From Perkinsus olseni (lineage: Eukaryota; Perkinsozoa; Perkinsida), in NCBI GenBank assembly GCA_013115125.1, contig JABANN010000169.1, positions 1-58,329 of the forward strand: DNA of 58,329 nt. The letters are read 5' to 3'. How positions within the stretch are numbered: position 1 is the first letter of the stretch; each line of letters begins with the position of its first letter. The translations under genes were made by a program, and so were the position numbers. Below, in pieces: positions 21,175-33,240 of this stretch. Below the pieces are notes generated by a model, which was given only the letters and a program-made list of their open reading frames with translations, did not search any database and was not told the origin of the DNA.

Positions 21175-23188
21175 CTATGCGGATCGACGTTTCATTGTTA
21201 TGACCAGATTGTGAGGAGAGGATGATACTAGATTCGATAGTTTCGGGGAGACAGCCTGTTGTTCAGCAAGGCGGAAATCGTCAAAGTGGCGCAGCAAGAG
21301 AGCAGAGTAGCATAGGAGCTGTTTTAGTGCCAGATGCTCTCCCGGGCACTGTCTCGGACCAAAGCCGAACGCGACGAGCTCCAATCGCTTCTCCTCATCT
21401 ATCGAATCACCACTCGGCGTCAACCAACGCTCTGGCCTGACCATAGGACTCGAATTAACACGTTTGCACACGATAGCGAAGACGTGAGCAGCCACGATCG
21501 AGATCGCCATAGGGCTGGTTACCCACATGAACTTATCGCCATCCTCATAACTCTCCCTCATCATTTGACCGATTGGAAAGATGAGTCGGGTGCCGGCCTT
21601 AATGGGCTTCCCTGCCACCTCGCAATCGACAAGGGCTTTGGTGAAGCTTATTGGGGCGGACGGCTTGAGCTGAAGCCCACCAGACAAAATGACGTTCAAG
21701 CCCTCGACGAGGGTCTGAAGCGCTTCAGACGTACTCTGATACTCTCCAAGGCGCACGCCTCGATGAAGGGCATGCTAGTAGCCAGGACATGGCGCTGGCA
21801 GTGGTCTCCGATCCGCCAGCAATATACCTGAGCTGATGGAATGCTAGCTATGGCGTTGCCATGGACAGTGACCATGATCCACCGATAGCAGTTCCGCACT
21901 CCACTACTGGGAGTCGTGAGCTACGCTCCGCTACAGAATACAATTAGGATTCTGATAACTTTCTTACAGCAGGAGCGTATCTACGAGCTTCGTTTCGCTG
22001 TACGCAGTTCCCGCACTTTCCGTGAGGCTTTTGTGGAGATGGTGGCGATCAAATCCAGCCTCCACCTGTCGACGAATGTCGACCGCCATTTTAGCTTGAA
22101 TAAGTTTCAAACGCTGCGCGAACAGAGAAACACAGCGTCTGGGACACCAGCAGGCTGGAGGGGGAGTACCTTCCTAACTCCGGGGAATATAAGCTTATAC
22201 AAGAATCGATCGTGATAGAGGACAGAGTTATCATGAACGCCTCGCCGACGAGGCTCCAGATCTCCTCCTGCATCTCAGGAGTGAATAGCAGGCCTGATAT
22301 GCCATGGACATTCTCGCAGCTAGTGACGCAATGCGTCAGACGCATTGGTGATCTTTTGAAGGAGTCGGGTTCTCTTCGCCCATGTAAACAGCGGTAGCGA
22401 TCCTTGCAGCGCACAGCCGATGGTCTTTCGTGGGGCGCCAAACGACATGTCCGTCCTTGTCAGCGGACTCCTGAAGACTTCCAACCTAAGATGCATTGAA
22501 AGTTCCGAGGGAATCCACGACGAGCGGCTCACCAGTTTCTGAGCAGTCTTGGCCATCATAGCCACTAGCTTGTCCAGGTTGGCCTCAGTCAGAGGGCGTG
22601 ACGATATCCTTCGGTGTTTTCTCCAGCTAGAACCCTCAGTAGTGGACATATTAACAAGATCCATGATATTTTCAAGATCGGATCCGCTGAACTCGCTCGG
22701 CCTCCTCTTCATAACGCTTTGGTAAGTAAGGACGTCGGTTGCTACCACCACTTGACGAGACGGCGTCCTGCGTGGGGCCCATCAGAGCAAGTCTTAGGCG
22801 TTTAGCGTTGCGGCCCACTTGAAGCAGCAGATTTTTCCGAATTTCCTCGGCATGAACATGAGCTCTTTGAACTGGTCATCTAGTGACATGAGAGCAAGTC
22901 GGAAGACAAAACCGACCTGAAGACGCCGAAAGGCTTCTGGCGGAAGCCTGTCTCGAGCACCCTCATAGTTCCACGTCATGCAGGCTCTTAGCGCTGATGA
23001 TGGTCTCTTACCCCGGGTCCTAGGAACGGTGTCCGCTCAAGCATTCTCTTGATCACCTTCAACACCTTCAGCCCAATAACGCCAGCTGCAGCGGCAATGA
23101 TTACAGATGACAGCTTAAGAGGCGAATGAATCTGCCCTCGGAGCCACCTTGGGAGCGAAGCTTCGGAGAAGTGTAGAAGCCCTGACAT
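21175..23188 (-). pseudogene. cytochrome P450, copy 2, probable pseudogene
   Basis: A tandem duplicate of the P450 at 17325-19413 in the same orientation. Conserved parts: N-terminal anchor (same SSVIIAAAAGVIGLKVLK), FVFRLALMSLDDQFKELM, SWRKHRRISSRPLTEANLDK, I-helix YIAGGSETTASAMSWLL, and the intact C-terminal block IFPIGQMMRESYEDGDKF, VRPERWLTP and FGFGPRQCPGEHLALKQLL ending at 21175. Compared with copy 1, about 90 bp are missing between the I helix (SAMSWLL) and MPFIEACALESIR, removing the J-helix region and shifting the frame. A further frame change sits near 22.48 kb, and a stop follows YMGEENPTPSKDHQCV. Introns could rescue one of these but hardly all. Read as a recent duplicate that has decayed, unless unusual splicing restores it. 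Confidence 0.7.
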
Positions 23189-23730
23189 TGTTTGAGCTGC
23201 TGGAAAGCTCCAATTACTGGATGTGCGGTCGCACCCCGCACCGCGCCGAATTGTATGCAGGCGATTGGATACACTGGTCGAGTTTGCAAACGGTTCTAGT
23301 CACCGTCATTGGTCGCGTCGCCCGGAAAAGTTGTGGCTCTCCGCTGAGGTAATGGCGAAGTCTCGCTATGCGCATGCGTTCAGTCCGGGGTGCACTATAG
23401 GGACAATTACCTTCATTGCTGCTACGTACCCACCTTGCTCGATCCTGCTGCACTATAACTCAGTACAGTGTGGCTATGTGAGACGGGTCTCAAAGAAAGG
23501 TATAACTGGACTCGAGAGGAGTTCTGTTTCAGAACTTGAGAGAGAACTGATATCGTTGTGGACTACGGTTGAGCGTATGTTGACCTGTCTCCATCGTAGC
23601 CTGTATAGGGCAATGATATCTCAACGCTCTTTGTGCATTGTCTCTAGCTTGAGGCTAGTAGTCACTATTGAGACCCACGTTGTGGTGTCTGCTTACCTAA
23701 GAAGTATCAAGAGTGTAACCTCTCACTTCT
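23189..23730. other. upstream region of P450 copy 2
   Basis: No supported gene; presumably holds the promoter of the minus-strand P450. Confidence 0.35.
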
Positions 23731-24075
23731 ATGTCACAGTTTCCGTCGAGTTCTAAGGGTGGCCGCCACCCGGTGGCAAGCTTCCTGCTGTCTCTACTGG
23801 ACGGTTTGGTCAAGCCCGGAACACTACATTGGTACCCGATGCTGGATTTCTTACTTTTACTGATCACGAACACCGACCGATTGGTGGCTCAGGTGAATGT
23901 GGTACTTCTTCAGCTCGGAGTGAGTTTGCTAAAGCGCTTGGGCTTGACGCCTAACTTATTCATTTGCCGAGGCCTGAGAAGATGGAAGCTGTTGGGGCTA
24001 AACTTCGTGTGGGCTTCCCAGTCGCTGGACGGAACCCCCTTCCTAACGCCAGGTCATTCAACCGTAGTAGAGTAA
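23731..24075 (+). CDS. hypothetical 114-residue protein
   Basis: A plus-strand ATG-initiated frame starting MSQFPSSSKGGRHPVASFL, rich in leucine, with a hydrophobic middle (MLDFLLLLITNTDRLVAQVN) and ending STVVE. No known motif, no signal peptide at the very start and no paralogue in the window. It may be a chance frame. Confidence 0.25.
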   Translation: MSQFPSSSKGGRHPVASFLLSLLDGLVKPGTLHWYPMLDFLLLLITNTDRLVAQVNVVLLQLGVSLLKRLGLTPNLFICRGLRRWKLLGLNFVWASQSLDGTPFLTPGHSTVVE

Positions 24076-25090
24076 GTTGACCCGACCCTTCTGTTCCGTG
24101 GGGACAATCGCTGTGTCGGACCGACACAACGACACCGACATCGTCGGTATTTGCCCACCCGGAGCTTCATGATGGCCCTGGCTAAGCTTTCTCACGCGTC
24201 ACCGTGACTCCGTCACGTAGTCAGTTCTGGATCCGTTACCGTCCACCTTCCCGAGCGAAGCGCCATCGGACCTATCACGGGTCACCTGTGGCAGCTGTCC
24301 TAGGGGTCGTGTTCTCACAAACGGCGCGCTGTAGCGTCGGCCCGTGCAGATGGAAAGGTACAGACAGAATCACGTGAGCTTTCCTTGCACGGAGACGAAG
24401 GAAGTTCGACGAGGCTTCCTCAAAGTTTCTACACCACTTGTTAGTTGACTTCACAAAATGATGTGCATATTGACCGCAACGCGAATCACAAGATGAGGTA
24501 GCGATAATGCAACGGTGCGACTATTAGTCACGATCCGTGAGTAGACAATTGTCAAGAGCGTCTTCACTCTGCCAGCGTGCTTTAATCATCCAAACAGACC
24601 AATCTTCGTCGTGCTGCTTTTCGCTGCCTCGTGGCTCATTCGCGAATCTTCTCGTGGCTTCCGCTCTGACCTGAATAAGAGTCCCTCTGAGCTTCCCAGC
24701 TCCTAACGAAGCAACCCCAATACCGCCCTAGTCCCCGGGAGACCTCCGTGATCGAAAACTCACTCTTCATCAGCCGAGCTGATATCTTTCTTCGCTGTCG
24801 TGTGAGTATCCGTCTGCTTACTTTGTCCAGTCGTAGTACTGGTCACTGCACTACAGCCTGTAACACTGTGATTCGCTCGTTGCTTCACCACGTGACTGGT
24901 GTCGATGCGGTACAGCTGGATCGAAAGAACGCCGTTGAACAGCGAAATGCCATTAGGCTGCGGCTGAAAGAATATGACATAATTTTCAGAAAATTCCCAT
25001 CAGAAAATTATTTTCTGCTAAGAACTCCGCGATACCGTCCGACCACCGACGGGGCCGCGTCGTGTATGAGAGATGATCAGCAGGAACAGT
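24076..25090. other. spacer, no gene supported
   Basis: About 1 kb. A plus-strand frame at 24748-25113 has no recognisable content. Nothing else seen. Confidence 0.4.
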
Positions 25091-27260
25091 CCTCACCACA
25101 GGCCTGTACATGATGCCAGCGTCGTCCCCTGCTGTGTTGCGCGTCTTGCTGGCCATGGTAGGGCTTCCGAGCCAAAACCAACGATGCACTGATCCATAGG
25201 CGATGGTATTTTCAGTGAAATTGGACCGACTTGCCGCGTCCTCAGGCACGGGCTTGACCAACTGAAAGCACCCTTCATGGACTCCCCGAGGAAGAAGGGG
25301 CAACGCAGGGTGAAGCGCTTACCATGCACGACAGCCACTCCCGTTTGACGACAGACACCTCCACATCATCGAAGGACACACCAGGCTGAGCGGAAGAAGT
25401 TCGAGACCGAGGAGGCCCTCCATTCGACCTACTGCTTCGATATCGATGTGTTTGACGATCGTCCTGCCATCTCGGTCCAGCGTCTCATACACGGTACTCC
25501 TAGGAACCAACGAAGGCTCACCGGCCATGAGGCTCTGCGTCACTGGTACGACTGAGGTAAGGTGAGCTCTGTAACATACAGTGGCCATGAGCTTACCCTT
25601 CCCTGCCTCTCCGATAGTGGACGTGGGGGCGTGGACCACTAGCCTAGCTTCGTAATCACGGCGAGGGGCTGATGGACAACACCCCATCACCGGAAGAAGT
25701 GAAGCTGCTCAGCCTACTCTGAGTGAGGCCAAGCTTCCGACAGATCGTCTCGCCCCATGATGGTGTCTTCTCAGTCCTTGCCTTAACGACATCGACCGTC
25801 ATCAAACCGTCATCACCACAGCACTCAGCAGTCTCTTCAACAGGCGAAGGAGGGGCAGCAGCCTGACGACGGCCCTGCATCAGGAAGGAACAAAACCGCA
25901 TCTTACTGTATCAGCTGCGTCACCATGCTCATCCACAACGGCGGCAGGGGCCACCACCGCGCAGTACCTTGAAGGCAGAATCGCTTCACCCTTTTCCACG
26001 TCCGCTCACCTCACAAGGGTCTTCTGCATGCCTCTTCTAATCAGATCGATGGGCGAGTTGAGGACGCCACTGACGCCGTCATCAATCGAAGCAGCGCTCT
26101 TGGCCGGTTCGAAGGCTGTAGCCCCGCGTAGCAGAAGTAGCAGCTCGTTCCGGATTTGACGGAGGGCCTAGGGGACGCCAGTGCCACCTACACCTAGCGA
26201 CTCGAACCCACCTCGGCGCTCTCCGACTCGGTTGCTACAGCGTAGTGCTTGGTCATGATGGAGTGGTGCTGCCGCATCCCGGCGGTATCACTGTTGGTCG
26301 CCATAGCCATCCTGGACGGGCAAGCACAGAAGGCGTAGTCCTTATAGGAGGTAGGATGAAGTAGTGGCTGAGAAGAGACGAAGATGAGGAGCCCGACGTG
26401 AGGCAGGAGCTTTACTCTAGAGCCATCACCACCCACAGCGTTGCGGTACAGTGAGCCGAGCTGATGATGGAAGGCCGACAACAGCTGGTCCATATTATTG
26501 CAACCTGACATGACCATACAACAGGCCTGAAAGAGAAGGGCTGCTTCCCACCTGGTATGAGATGGAGCACTGTGACTGGTGTATTGGTCCGTGATGCGCG
26601 GATGAGGACCTCCTCAAGAGCACGCTGCTCATCCACGGTCAGAGACCCCACCACGAAGAATACCTGAAGGGACCGCTGCCATGCCTCAGTCTGTGCCACC
26701 CTCACACCGACATGATCAGAGAGGCTCGCCACAATCTCCTTAACGCAGTCGTAAGTTGCGGCTCGCTCCGCCGCTGACGCTGGTGGCGGGGCTGTCTTCA
26801 ATGCTCCGCTGAGAACAGCAGCAGGCTCTCGACAGGCACGCCAACTCGAAGCCTACCTTGCCACGGCATTAATGGAGCCCCTCGCTCGAAGCATCATCAT
26901 CCCCGTTTGCTGGCCACACGCTGCTTCGTTTGGGTTGTCAGCATTTTCTGAGAGGCCCTTGCCAGAGGGCTCGGTCCCAGTGGTGAGCTGAGAGTAGCAC
27001 CACACAGCATGCAGGACTTCACTGCGGAATCGGGTAACCTACCACGTCGCCACAGACACTGGCCTCCAGACCTGTAGATCCATCACTACGCGGTGAGGGC
27101 TTCGTCCCGAACAGAAGCGCCATGGCCCTATCCTGAACAACAAGATCTGAAAGCCAGCCTTTGAGGGGCTCTGACACGTCTCTCTTCGTGAAGCATTTGA
27201 TCCGATTGGGCTCCTCAGCGTGAGGGAGTCTATGGAATCAGGATATTGACAATGGGGAGA
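25091..27260 (-). CDS. unrecognised large multi-exon protein
   Basis: A chain of minus-strand exons. From the 5' side: KRDVSEPLKGWLSDLVVQDR (about 27.15 kb), TGMMMLRARGSINAVA then a 47-nt intron into TAPPPASAAERAATYDC. Next come VRVAQTEAWQRSLQVFFVVG and ALEEVLIRASRTNTPVTVLH (26.6-26.7 kb), then SGCNNMDQLLSAFHHQLGSL, LIFVSSQPLLHPTSYKDYAF and CACPSRMAMATNSDTAGM (26.2-26.5 kb). Last are LRQIRNELLLLLRGATAF (26.15 kb) and AGKGKLMATVCYRAHLTSVV (25.6 kb). The alternation of hydrophobic strands and polar helices around FFVVG and VTVLHLIPGG resembles a von Willebrand A-type fold, but I see no metal-site motif, so this is only a suggestion. Ends are approximate and it could be two genes. Confidence 0.45.
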
Positions 27261-27680
27261 TGAGGCTTATTCTCGCTATCATCAGTCATGACAGCGTCAT
27301 GCAATCAGCACAGCTTTATCATGATTGACGATGAGGTGGTAAGGCGGCCCTACTTCGAGGGATGGGCGTTCACGTGAAGCTCCCTCTGCCACAGTAGAAC
27401 ACAGGGCGTTGAGAACAGCACTGTAGATCATAGAGCAGTATGCACAGTGGCCGGTAGCGAGTGAACCCGAGTAGTACCACAAGATGGTCTTCTCCGATCA
27501 CTCCGACAACTGACCCTATCCGAGACCGGTCCAGTACATTATGGCCATCATCAGCGACCACAATAGATGCCCCCTCATCGCAAAGCTGAGTCAGTGACGG
27601 TATGGGAATGGACATGGATGCACTACAGAGAGCCCGCCTGACAGACAATACATCCTCCAGGTTCCGCGGCGGCAAAAGTG
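27261..27680 (-). CDS. hypothetical exon(s), possibly the 5' part of the gene below 27.26 kb
   Basis: A minus-strand frame with SMSIPIPSLTQLCDEGASIV and IGSVVGVIGEDHLVVLLGF at about 27.45-27.62 kb, and PSLEVGPPYHLIVNHDKAVL near 27.3 kb. It overlaps the 3' end of the next gene upstream by a few bases. It is compatible with the N-terminal exon of the 25.1-27.26 kb gene, but no joint was verified. Confidence 0.3.
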
Positions 27681-28320
27681 TTACCAATCATGTTTACTCC
27701 TGTGCTTCCTCTTACGACTATCGGCCAGGATGAGACCGCCGAGTGCTGCCGCTGCCACCGCTGCTGCTGCAGGAATGGCCGCTGGTCCTAGCCTATCGCG
27801 TGCTGAGAGAACGAGACAGACTTGCCGTAGCGCCTTCCGACGAATAACCTCTACGCCACCATAAGGCGAATCAGGTACGCAATGATATCAACCGTCATCA
27901 AATACGAGCCATAACAGTCTAACCTTCTCACATCCGACAGACCCTGGGGGAAGCATGATTCAGCGGACAGCCAGTGTAGCTCTCGCCTCCCCAGAAGAAG
28001 ACCATAGCCGCCATCTTCACTCCCCCTCCGAGCATAGTACCCAGTTGGCAAGCTGCCAATACTTGGCCCTTGCCTCTCGTGGCTACACTCGCGATCGCTT
28101 CACTTGCTGCATTGAACCTTCTGGAAAGCTCCGCTGTTTGTGGGGATACGATTCTCTCGATTGGTGGTACTGCTTCCATTATATTCAAAAAACCTTCATT
28201 GGCATCGTCCCCGACGGCAGAAGCTTGCCGCTACCCGGGATAAACCCTGGCTATACTACGGCGCGGCAGATCAGCCTCGCTAATATGCGCCAACGGACTC
28301 TGTCGATGCTCGAAGGTTCG
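27681..28320 (-). CDS. hypothetical membrane protein with C-terminal anchor
   Basis: Minus-strand exons: PSSIDRVRWRILARLICRA (about 28.29 kb), then PPIERIVSPQTAELSRRFNA and VLAACQLGTMLGGGVKMAAM, a probable membrane segment (about 28.0-28.17 kb). The final exon carries RRKALRQVCLVLSARDRLG, then an alanine-rich helix AAIPAAAAVAAAALGGLILA and the basic end SRKRKHRSKHDW, with the stop at 27681-27683. The C-terminal hydrophobic helix followed by a basic tail fits a tail-anchored or multi-pass organelle membrane protein. Not recognised. Confidence 0.45.
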
Positions 28321-29239
28321 ACGAGCTTCGATTCACAGTAGCAGTACCAGTAGTGCCAGTAGCAGCAGCATCGTAGTGGGGACAATTTGCACAAATGACG
28401 AATCATAGATTTTAGTTTGCGGCCCTTAGACCACCAGCATCATCGGGAATGCACCACGTGGATGAGGTCGCAATCAGGTATACAACCGAATGGCGTTCAT
28501 GGATCCGCGACGTATCGGAATGACGGTGACTCTGAAAACCGCCCCCCTCCCGGTAGTTCGATTAGCCTGTTCTGCTGCCACACAACGCCTCTTGAGGTCG
28601 GAAAAGCATTGGCAGAGCTGCCGGTAGAGCAGCTCAGAGTGCCCGAAATAGAATGGTACAAAGGTTACTGTACTAGCGCTACGTCGGTGGTTGTAGTTGG
28701 TGTAACGCGTGATAGAGCACGAGGGGGACGACGATGACGATGGTCTGCAGTAAATGTTAATGATGATGGAATGATACGAAATGGTGATGAATATAACAGT
28801 AGGCTCGCTCCAGCACCACCACAAGGTGATGAACCTGAAACTCGGCCCAGTCCATGTCGTTACGAACCCTGCTGGGCCATTGCCGCCATCAAGCCCTGGT
28901 CAGCTGTCACGCAAGAAGTTCCGATCCATCATCGTCGTCACGAGGGACGGTTAAGTGGGCGCACAACGTCTCCTAACGCCAACAGCCATTGTTCTTATCT
29001 CCCTCACTATGGCTATCTCTTTCATCAAAACCACTGCAGCCGTGATATAGCGATCAGACCAGGGCGTTATTCAGCCTCCCATGCCCTCCATCCAAAGCCA
29101 AGCACCCTACCCGCATTTCTCCAGCGGCCGCTCCTCAGCGCGTCGACCGTCTATAAATCCGAGTACGCTCAACTCAGACATCACCCATCAGGGACCTTCG
29201 CCTGGGGTGCTGAAGCATACTTCGTCTCCAGCCCCGCAA
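28321..29239. other. spacer, no gene supported
   Basis: Between the small membrane-protein gene and the formin 3' end. It includes a CAG/CAGTAG-rich simple stretch at 28339-28370. It may include the last exon(s) of the formin, which I could not recognise. Confidence 0.35.
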
Positions 29240-32200
29240 CGTAGCGTAGCCCTACGATAAATCAGCTGCTGGAATTTCTTAGGGCTCCTCCGGATGTCGT
29301 TGCACGCACGCTTGTAGCTGTCCAGAAAGGCCTTGAGCGTGCCGAAGAAGTCCTCAACACTACACCGTCGAGGGTCCTCACCGAAAAACCTGTTCTGGAT
29401 TGACTCTCACATGGCCAGCCACACCGCGTACCGTCGGAGCTCCTTGAGGGACTCCTCGCATGCCGTCCATTCCCCCTTCACCTCCTCCACCCGGGCTGAG
29501 GCATCCCTAGCAAAGCGCTGCAACCTAATGGAGCTCTGGATTGGTCACAGGGGATGGGGGAGCGCACCTGGAGAGGGCCTCGTCCGAGTACTGGGAGGAC
29601 TGCTGTTGGGCCTCTCTCTGGAAGGCCTGGATGTCCCTATCCAGCAACGTCAACGTGGAGACGATAACCTCGGTGTTCTCTCCAGTCGCTGTGACCACCT
29701 TCCATAAACAATATCACCAAAGGGCGGTACCAGCACACTTACAAGACTGAGTTCCTCGGCCAAGTCCATCGGCTGCGACTCGCCTTTGTCACCTTCCATC
29801 AAACGACACGCCACGTAGTGCAGCATCGTGACGCCCGGGACGCTGGTGGACTTAAACTCCATCAACTTCAACAAAGACTCCAGCGTATACCCTCGAGTGG
29901 TCAAATCGGTCGTCCCGTGGTTGACGAAGTTACCAAATTTCAATACCTGCCGATGACCATGGCCCGATCGCCAGCGTGGAGGGCTTACCAAGAACAGGAG
30001 CCTGCGGAGCTTCTGGGAGCTTCTAACCTGGTCAGCTGCCCCCTGGAGGACGCCGATGGACCGCTGCGCTCCGCTCAACTGACGAGGAAATACATCCTCA
30101 CATCCACGGCAGCAGCAGCATCGCCGCCATGATCGCTGGTCACCTGGTCAGGGAAGGTGAGGAACGCTATCATCGCCTTTATTCGGAACTGTGCCCTCTT
30201 CATCACAACCAAGGGCATCAGACGACGTTCTATCGGCCGCAGGAGGGACAGGTCGCCATGGTACGCTCTGAGCTGCTCCGCCTCCTCGGGCGTAGGCAAT
30301 ATAGTCGACAGCTTTTCTAGCATATCCACAGTGGCAAAGCCTTCAGTGGTGGTCTCACTCTGATACACGATTACTGCGAGGAGTGGTACCAGTTGGAACC
30401 CACGCCAGGAGGCGGTCCACTGCCTTGGGAGAAGCTCTCATCGTCATCCTCAGAGGCGTCCACCATATTGTCGGTGTTCAAATTCTCCATCTTTTCCACC
30501 AGCAACTCCACAGGCAGTCGAGCCATCACCAGGCCTGCGTTCTGTGCTCGCTTCTGGTCGAGGATTTCTATCAGCTTTGGCCGGTCATCTGAGGGGTATC
30601 ATCAACGTCGTCAAATGCCGTCGACAGCCACCCTACCAACGATCCTGTTTTTTCTTTCGCCCTTCTTTCCCCCAGGCTGCCCTGATGCCCCGAAAACTGT
30701 CTTCATTTCGGCCACGTCCCTCGCCAAAGTCTCTCCAGCGTGATCGTCCGATGGTGTTGAGGACTGACAGGCACCAGCGAGGTGGAAACAGCGGCGGTGG
30801 TGGCGGTGATTTAGCCGCTCACCCCCTCATCGTCGTAGCTAGCCCAGATGGTAGAGCCAATGAGGCGGTCGGGTATGGCCTTCCAGTGGAGCTTCTTGCC
30901 CAGAGGCAGGGCGGCGGCTTTCTCTGACAACACCAAGGTACTGGGCGGAAGAGGGCGGCGAGAACTCACTCTTGTGGGGGGCGCTATTGGGGGTCCTCCG
31001 GCCTGAAGAATGGGAGAGATGGTACGGCATTTGGGCGAGATCCGCTGGGGGTGGCCTACTTGCTGAGCTTGGGGGCTCCGGCGGAGGCGGGGAGGCCAAA
31101 GGTGGGGACCGCAAGACGAGAGGTGACCCCGCTGCCAAGGGCGGTGTCGTCGCGCCAACTGGAGATGGGCCGCAGGGCGGCACTTTGGGAAGGGGCGGGA
31201 CGCCCTTACCACCGGGCAGAGGCGGTGGCGCCCCTCTGCCAGCTCTAACCTTACTGTGCGGGCTAGGTGAGGCATTGGTACTCAAAAGGGGTGGAGGAAT
31301 ACCCTTGCCGCTACATAGTCGCGGTGGCGTCATTTTGCCACTAGGTAGGGGTGGAACAGTTCCCTTGGGGGCTCCTAGTAGAGGGGGAGGGCTCCCCTTT
31401 GCCGCTCCTGGTAGAGGTGGAGGGGTGCCCTTGGCTCCTGGTAGAGGGGGAGGGGTCCCCTTGGCCGCTCCTGGTAGAGGTGGAGGGGTGCCCTTGGCCG
31501 CTCCTGGTAGAGGGGGAGGGGTGCCCTTGGCTCCTGGTAGAGGGGGAGGGGTCCCCTTGGCCGCTCCTGGTAGAGGGGGAGGGGTGCCCTTGGCTCCTGG
31601 TAGAGGGGGAGGGGTCCCCTTGGCTCCTGCCAAAGGCGGGATAGCCTTCCCTTGCGAGGTTCGTTGAGAAGCTAGCCCCTTCCTACCTCCCAAGGTGAGC
31701 GGCAGGGGAGGGGGTGTACCCTTGGCTCCTGGTAGAGGGGGAGGGGTACCCTTGCTGCTGGGCAGGGGTGGTGGGGTGCCCTTTCTACTGTCGGCTGTGG
31801 CCTCCAACCCCGTCCGGTCATCCAGTAAAGCGACTCCACCGAGCTCATCTCCTCCTTCACCCACCTCCCCACCAGGAAAGCCAGACGTGCCCTTCACAGT
31901 TATAGGGGACAGGTCTCCCAGCCCAGACTCCACTGTAGTCGCCACATCCCCAGCAGAGCCATCATGAAGCTCCCTCGCCACAGCCGCCAGCGTCGGCCCC
32001 CGCAGAGCAGTACAGGTACTATCCTCCAGTGGATGAGGCGGCGATTCTATCACACTGCTACAGACGCTCCTAGCATAGCTTCTCCTCAGCCTCTGCTGCT
32101 GGTAGTGCCGAAGTGTCCGCCGCTGCTGCAACTCTCGCTGCCGAGCTCCCGTCCTCGCCGAGGGTACTCCTGCCAGCCTCGCTCGAGGCAAGGCCGCAAC

Positions 32201-32790
32201 CCCCCCTGGCTGGTAGGACTTCGGGACCGCTCGGCCGGCCAGGGCAGCGTCTTGGTAGTGGCTGTGCGTTACCGGCAGGCCAGCACCCTCCCCTAGGAGG
32301 TGCAGCAGAGGACCGGTGGTGGTGTCACCATAGTGCCTGTCACCCTGCCTAGCGACGTGGGACATATACCGCATCCTGAACCACCCTCCCGAGGAGTCCA
32401 CCAGATGGTACTCGTCATCGTCGTCGTCATCCACGACCCTGCTGGCAACCGACTGGCGTCGAGAACCTTGATAGTGACTGCGTTCCACCAGGGCAAGATC
32501 TTCAGACTGGGTAGCACAGCGAGCGTCCTCACTAGAAGAGATGGAGTCAGTGTTGGTCTCAGCATAGCCTCGCCCTGGCGGGAGGGACGACCGAAAGGAG
32601 CGCTGGCTCGCCGGAGATGACGCCCTCCGATGGCCACCCATGATGTCATCGTCGTAAACACTACTTAGCCTGCCGAGGGGCCGACGGCCCTCCCCACGAC
32701 TGAAGGGGCCGAAGAAGTGCAACCTGTTGAAGTCGTCGATGAGGGAGTCTTCGTCGGCTGCCGCTGCCGGCAGAACTCCCGGAGGGGATG
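29240..32790 (-). CDS. formin (FH1-FH2 actin nucleator)
   Basis: A minus-strand multi-exon gene. The long 5' exon (to 30839) is serine-rich with an acidic patch, then a proline-rich FH1 (31330-31790), then the FH2 start KKLHWKAIPDRLIGSTIWAS. Following exons carry LIEILDQKRAQNAGLVMARL, LSTILPTPEEAEQLRAYHGD, MKRAQFRIKAMIAFLTFP, VLKFGNFVNHGTTDLTTRGY, TLESLLKLMEFKSTSVPGV, IQAFQREAQQQSSQYSDEAL and NRFFGEDPRRCSVEDFFGTL. These are the lasso, knob, the GN-x-x-N core and the C-terminal FFGED block of FH2, in order. FH1 binds profilin-actin; FH2 dimers nucleate and cap filaments. No GBD/FH3 domain is seen, which is common in protist formins. The upstream start is past an acceptor near 32.79 kb and not resolved. 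Confidence 0.9.
31330..31790 (-). repeat. FH1 tandem repeat, KGTPPPLPG(A)A units
   Basis: Coding tandem repeat of 30-33 bp units. Ten copies of KGTPPPLP can be counted, plus degenerate neighbours such as KGSPPPLL and KGTVPPLP. The nucleotide copies are nearly identical, implying recent expansion, and the reverse strand is also open as a glycine-rich frame. Each PPPLP is a candidate profilin- or SH3-binding site. Confidence 0.85.
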
Positions 32791-33240
32791 CCTACAACCA
32801 CAAGAACAGGTACCGCCGTGCCGGCCGGTCTCCCAGACGCAATGGAAGCTATTCAAGCCAGCTGTGGCCGAGGAGTCCACTGTAGCCTACTTCATAACAG
32901 TAAGTTCATTCCTTGCGCAACCCACTCAATCATCTACCCCATCTCACGTGTATTCTATGAAAAGTGGTGTGCGTCATAAAATGCAGGATGCAGTACTGAG
33001 GCCGCTATGCCAAGCGGGAGGAGCAGCAGCTGGATGCTCTATCGGCTCATCACTTGATATAGTATTCATCGCTCTCTCGTTCGTTCCACTGCCGTTTGCG
33101 GCGCCCCGTGGCATAGTGGCCCCATTTTAGCATGTTGCATTCTCTCCGCTACAGAGTGTATTTACATTATTTTTTCCCCTCCGGAAGATACTCAAGATAT
33201 TTCTACCGACTATTCATCGACTGTGATGCAGAATACGTCG
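32791..33240. other. upstream region of the formin
   Basis: May contain the 5' exon(s) and promoter of the formin. No motif recognised. Confidence 0.3.

Noticed and set aside
27370-27687. Resemblance of a minus-strand frame to a retroelement pre-integrase region
   Set aside because: Only a loose similarity; no zinc motif, integrase or reverse transcriptase follows, and neighbouring exons look like host genes.
30972-31667. 231-codon plus-strand glycine/arginine-rich frame
   Set aside because: It is the antisense of the formin FH1 repeats; open only because of the repeat.
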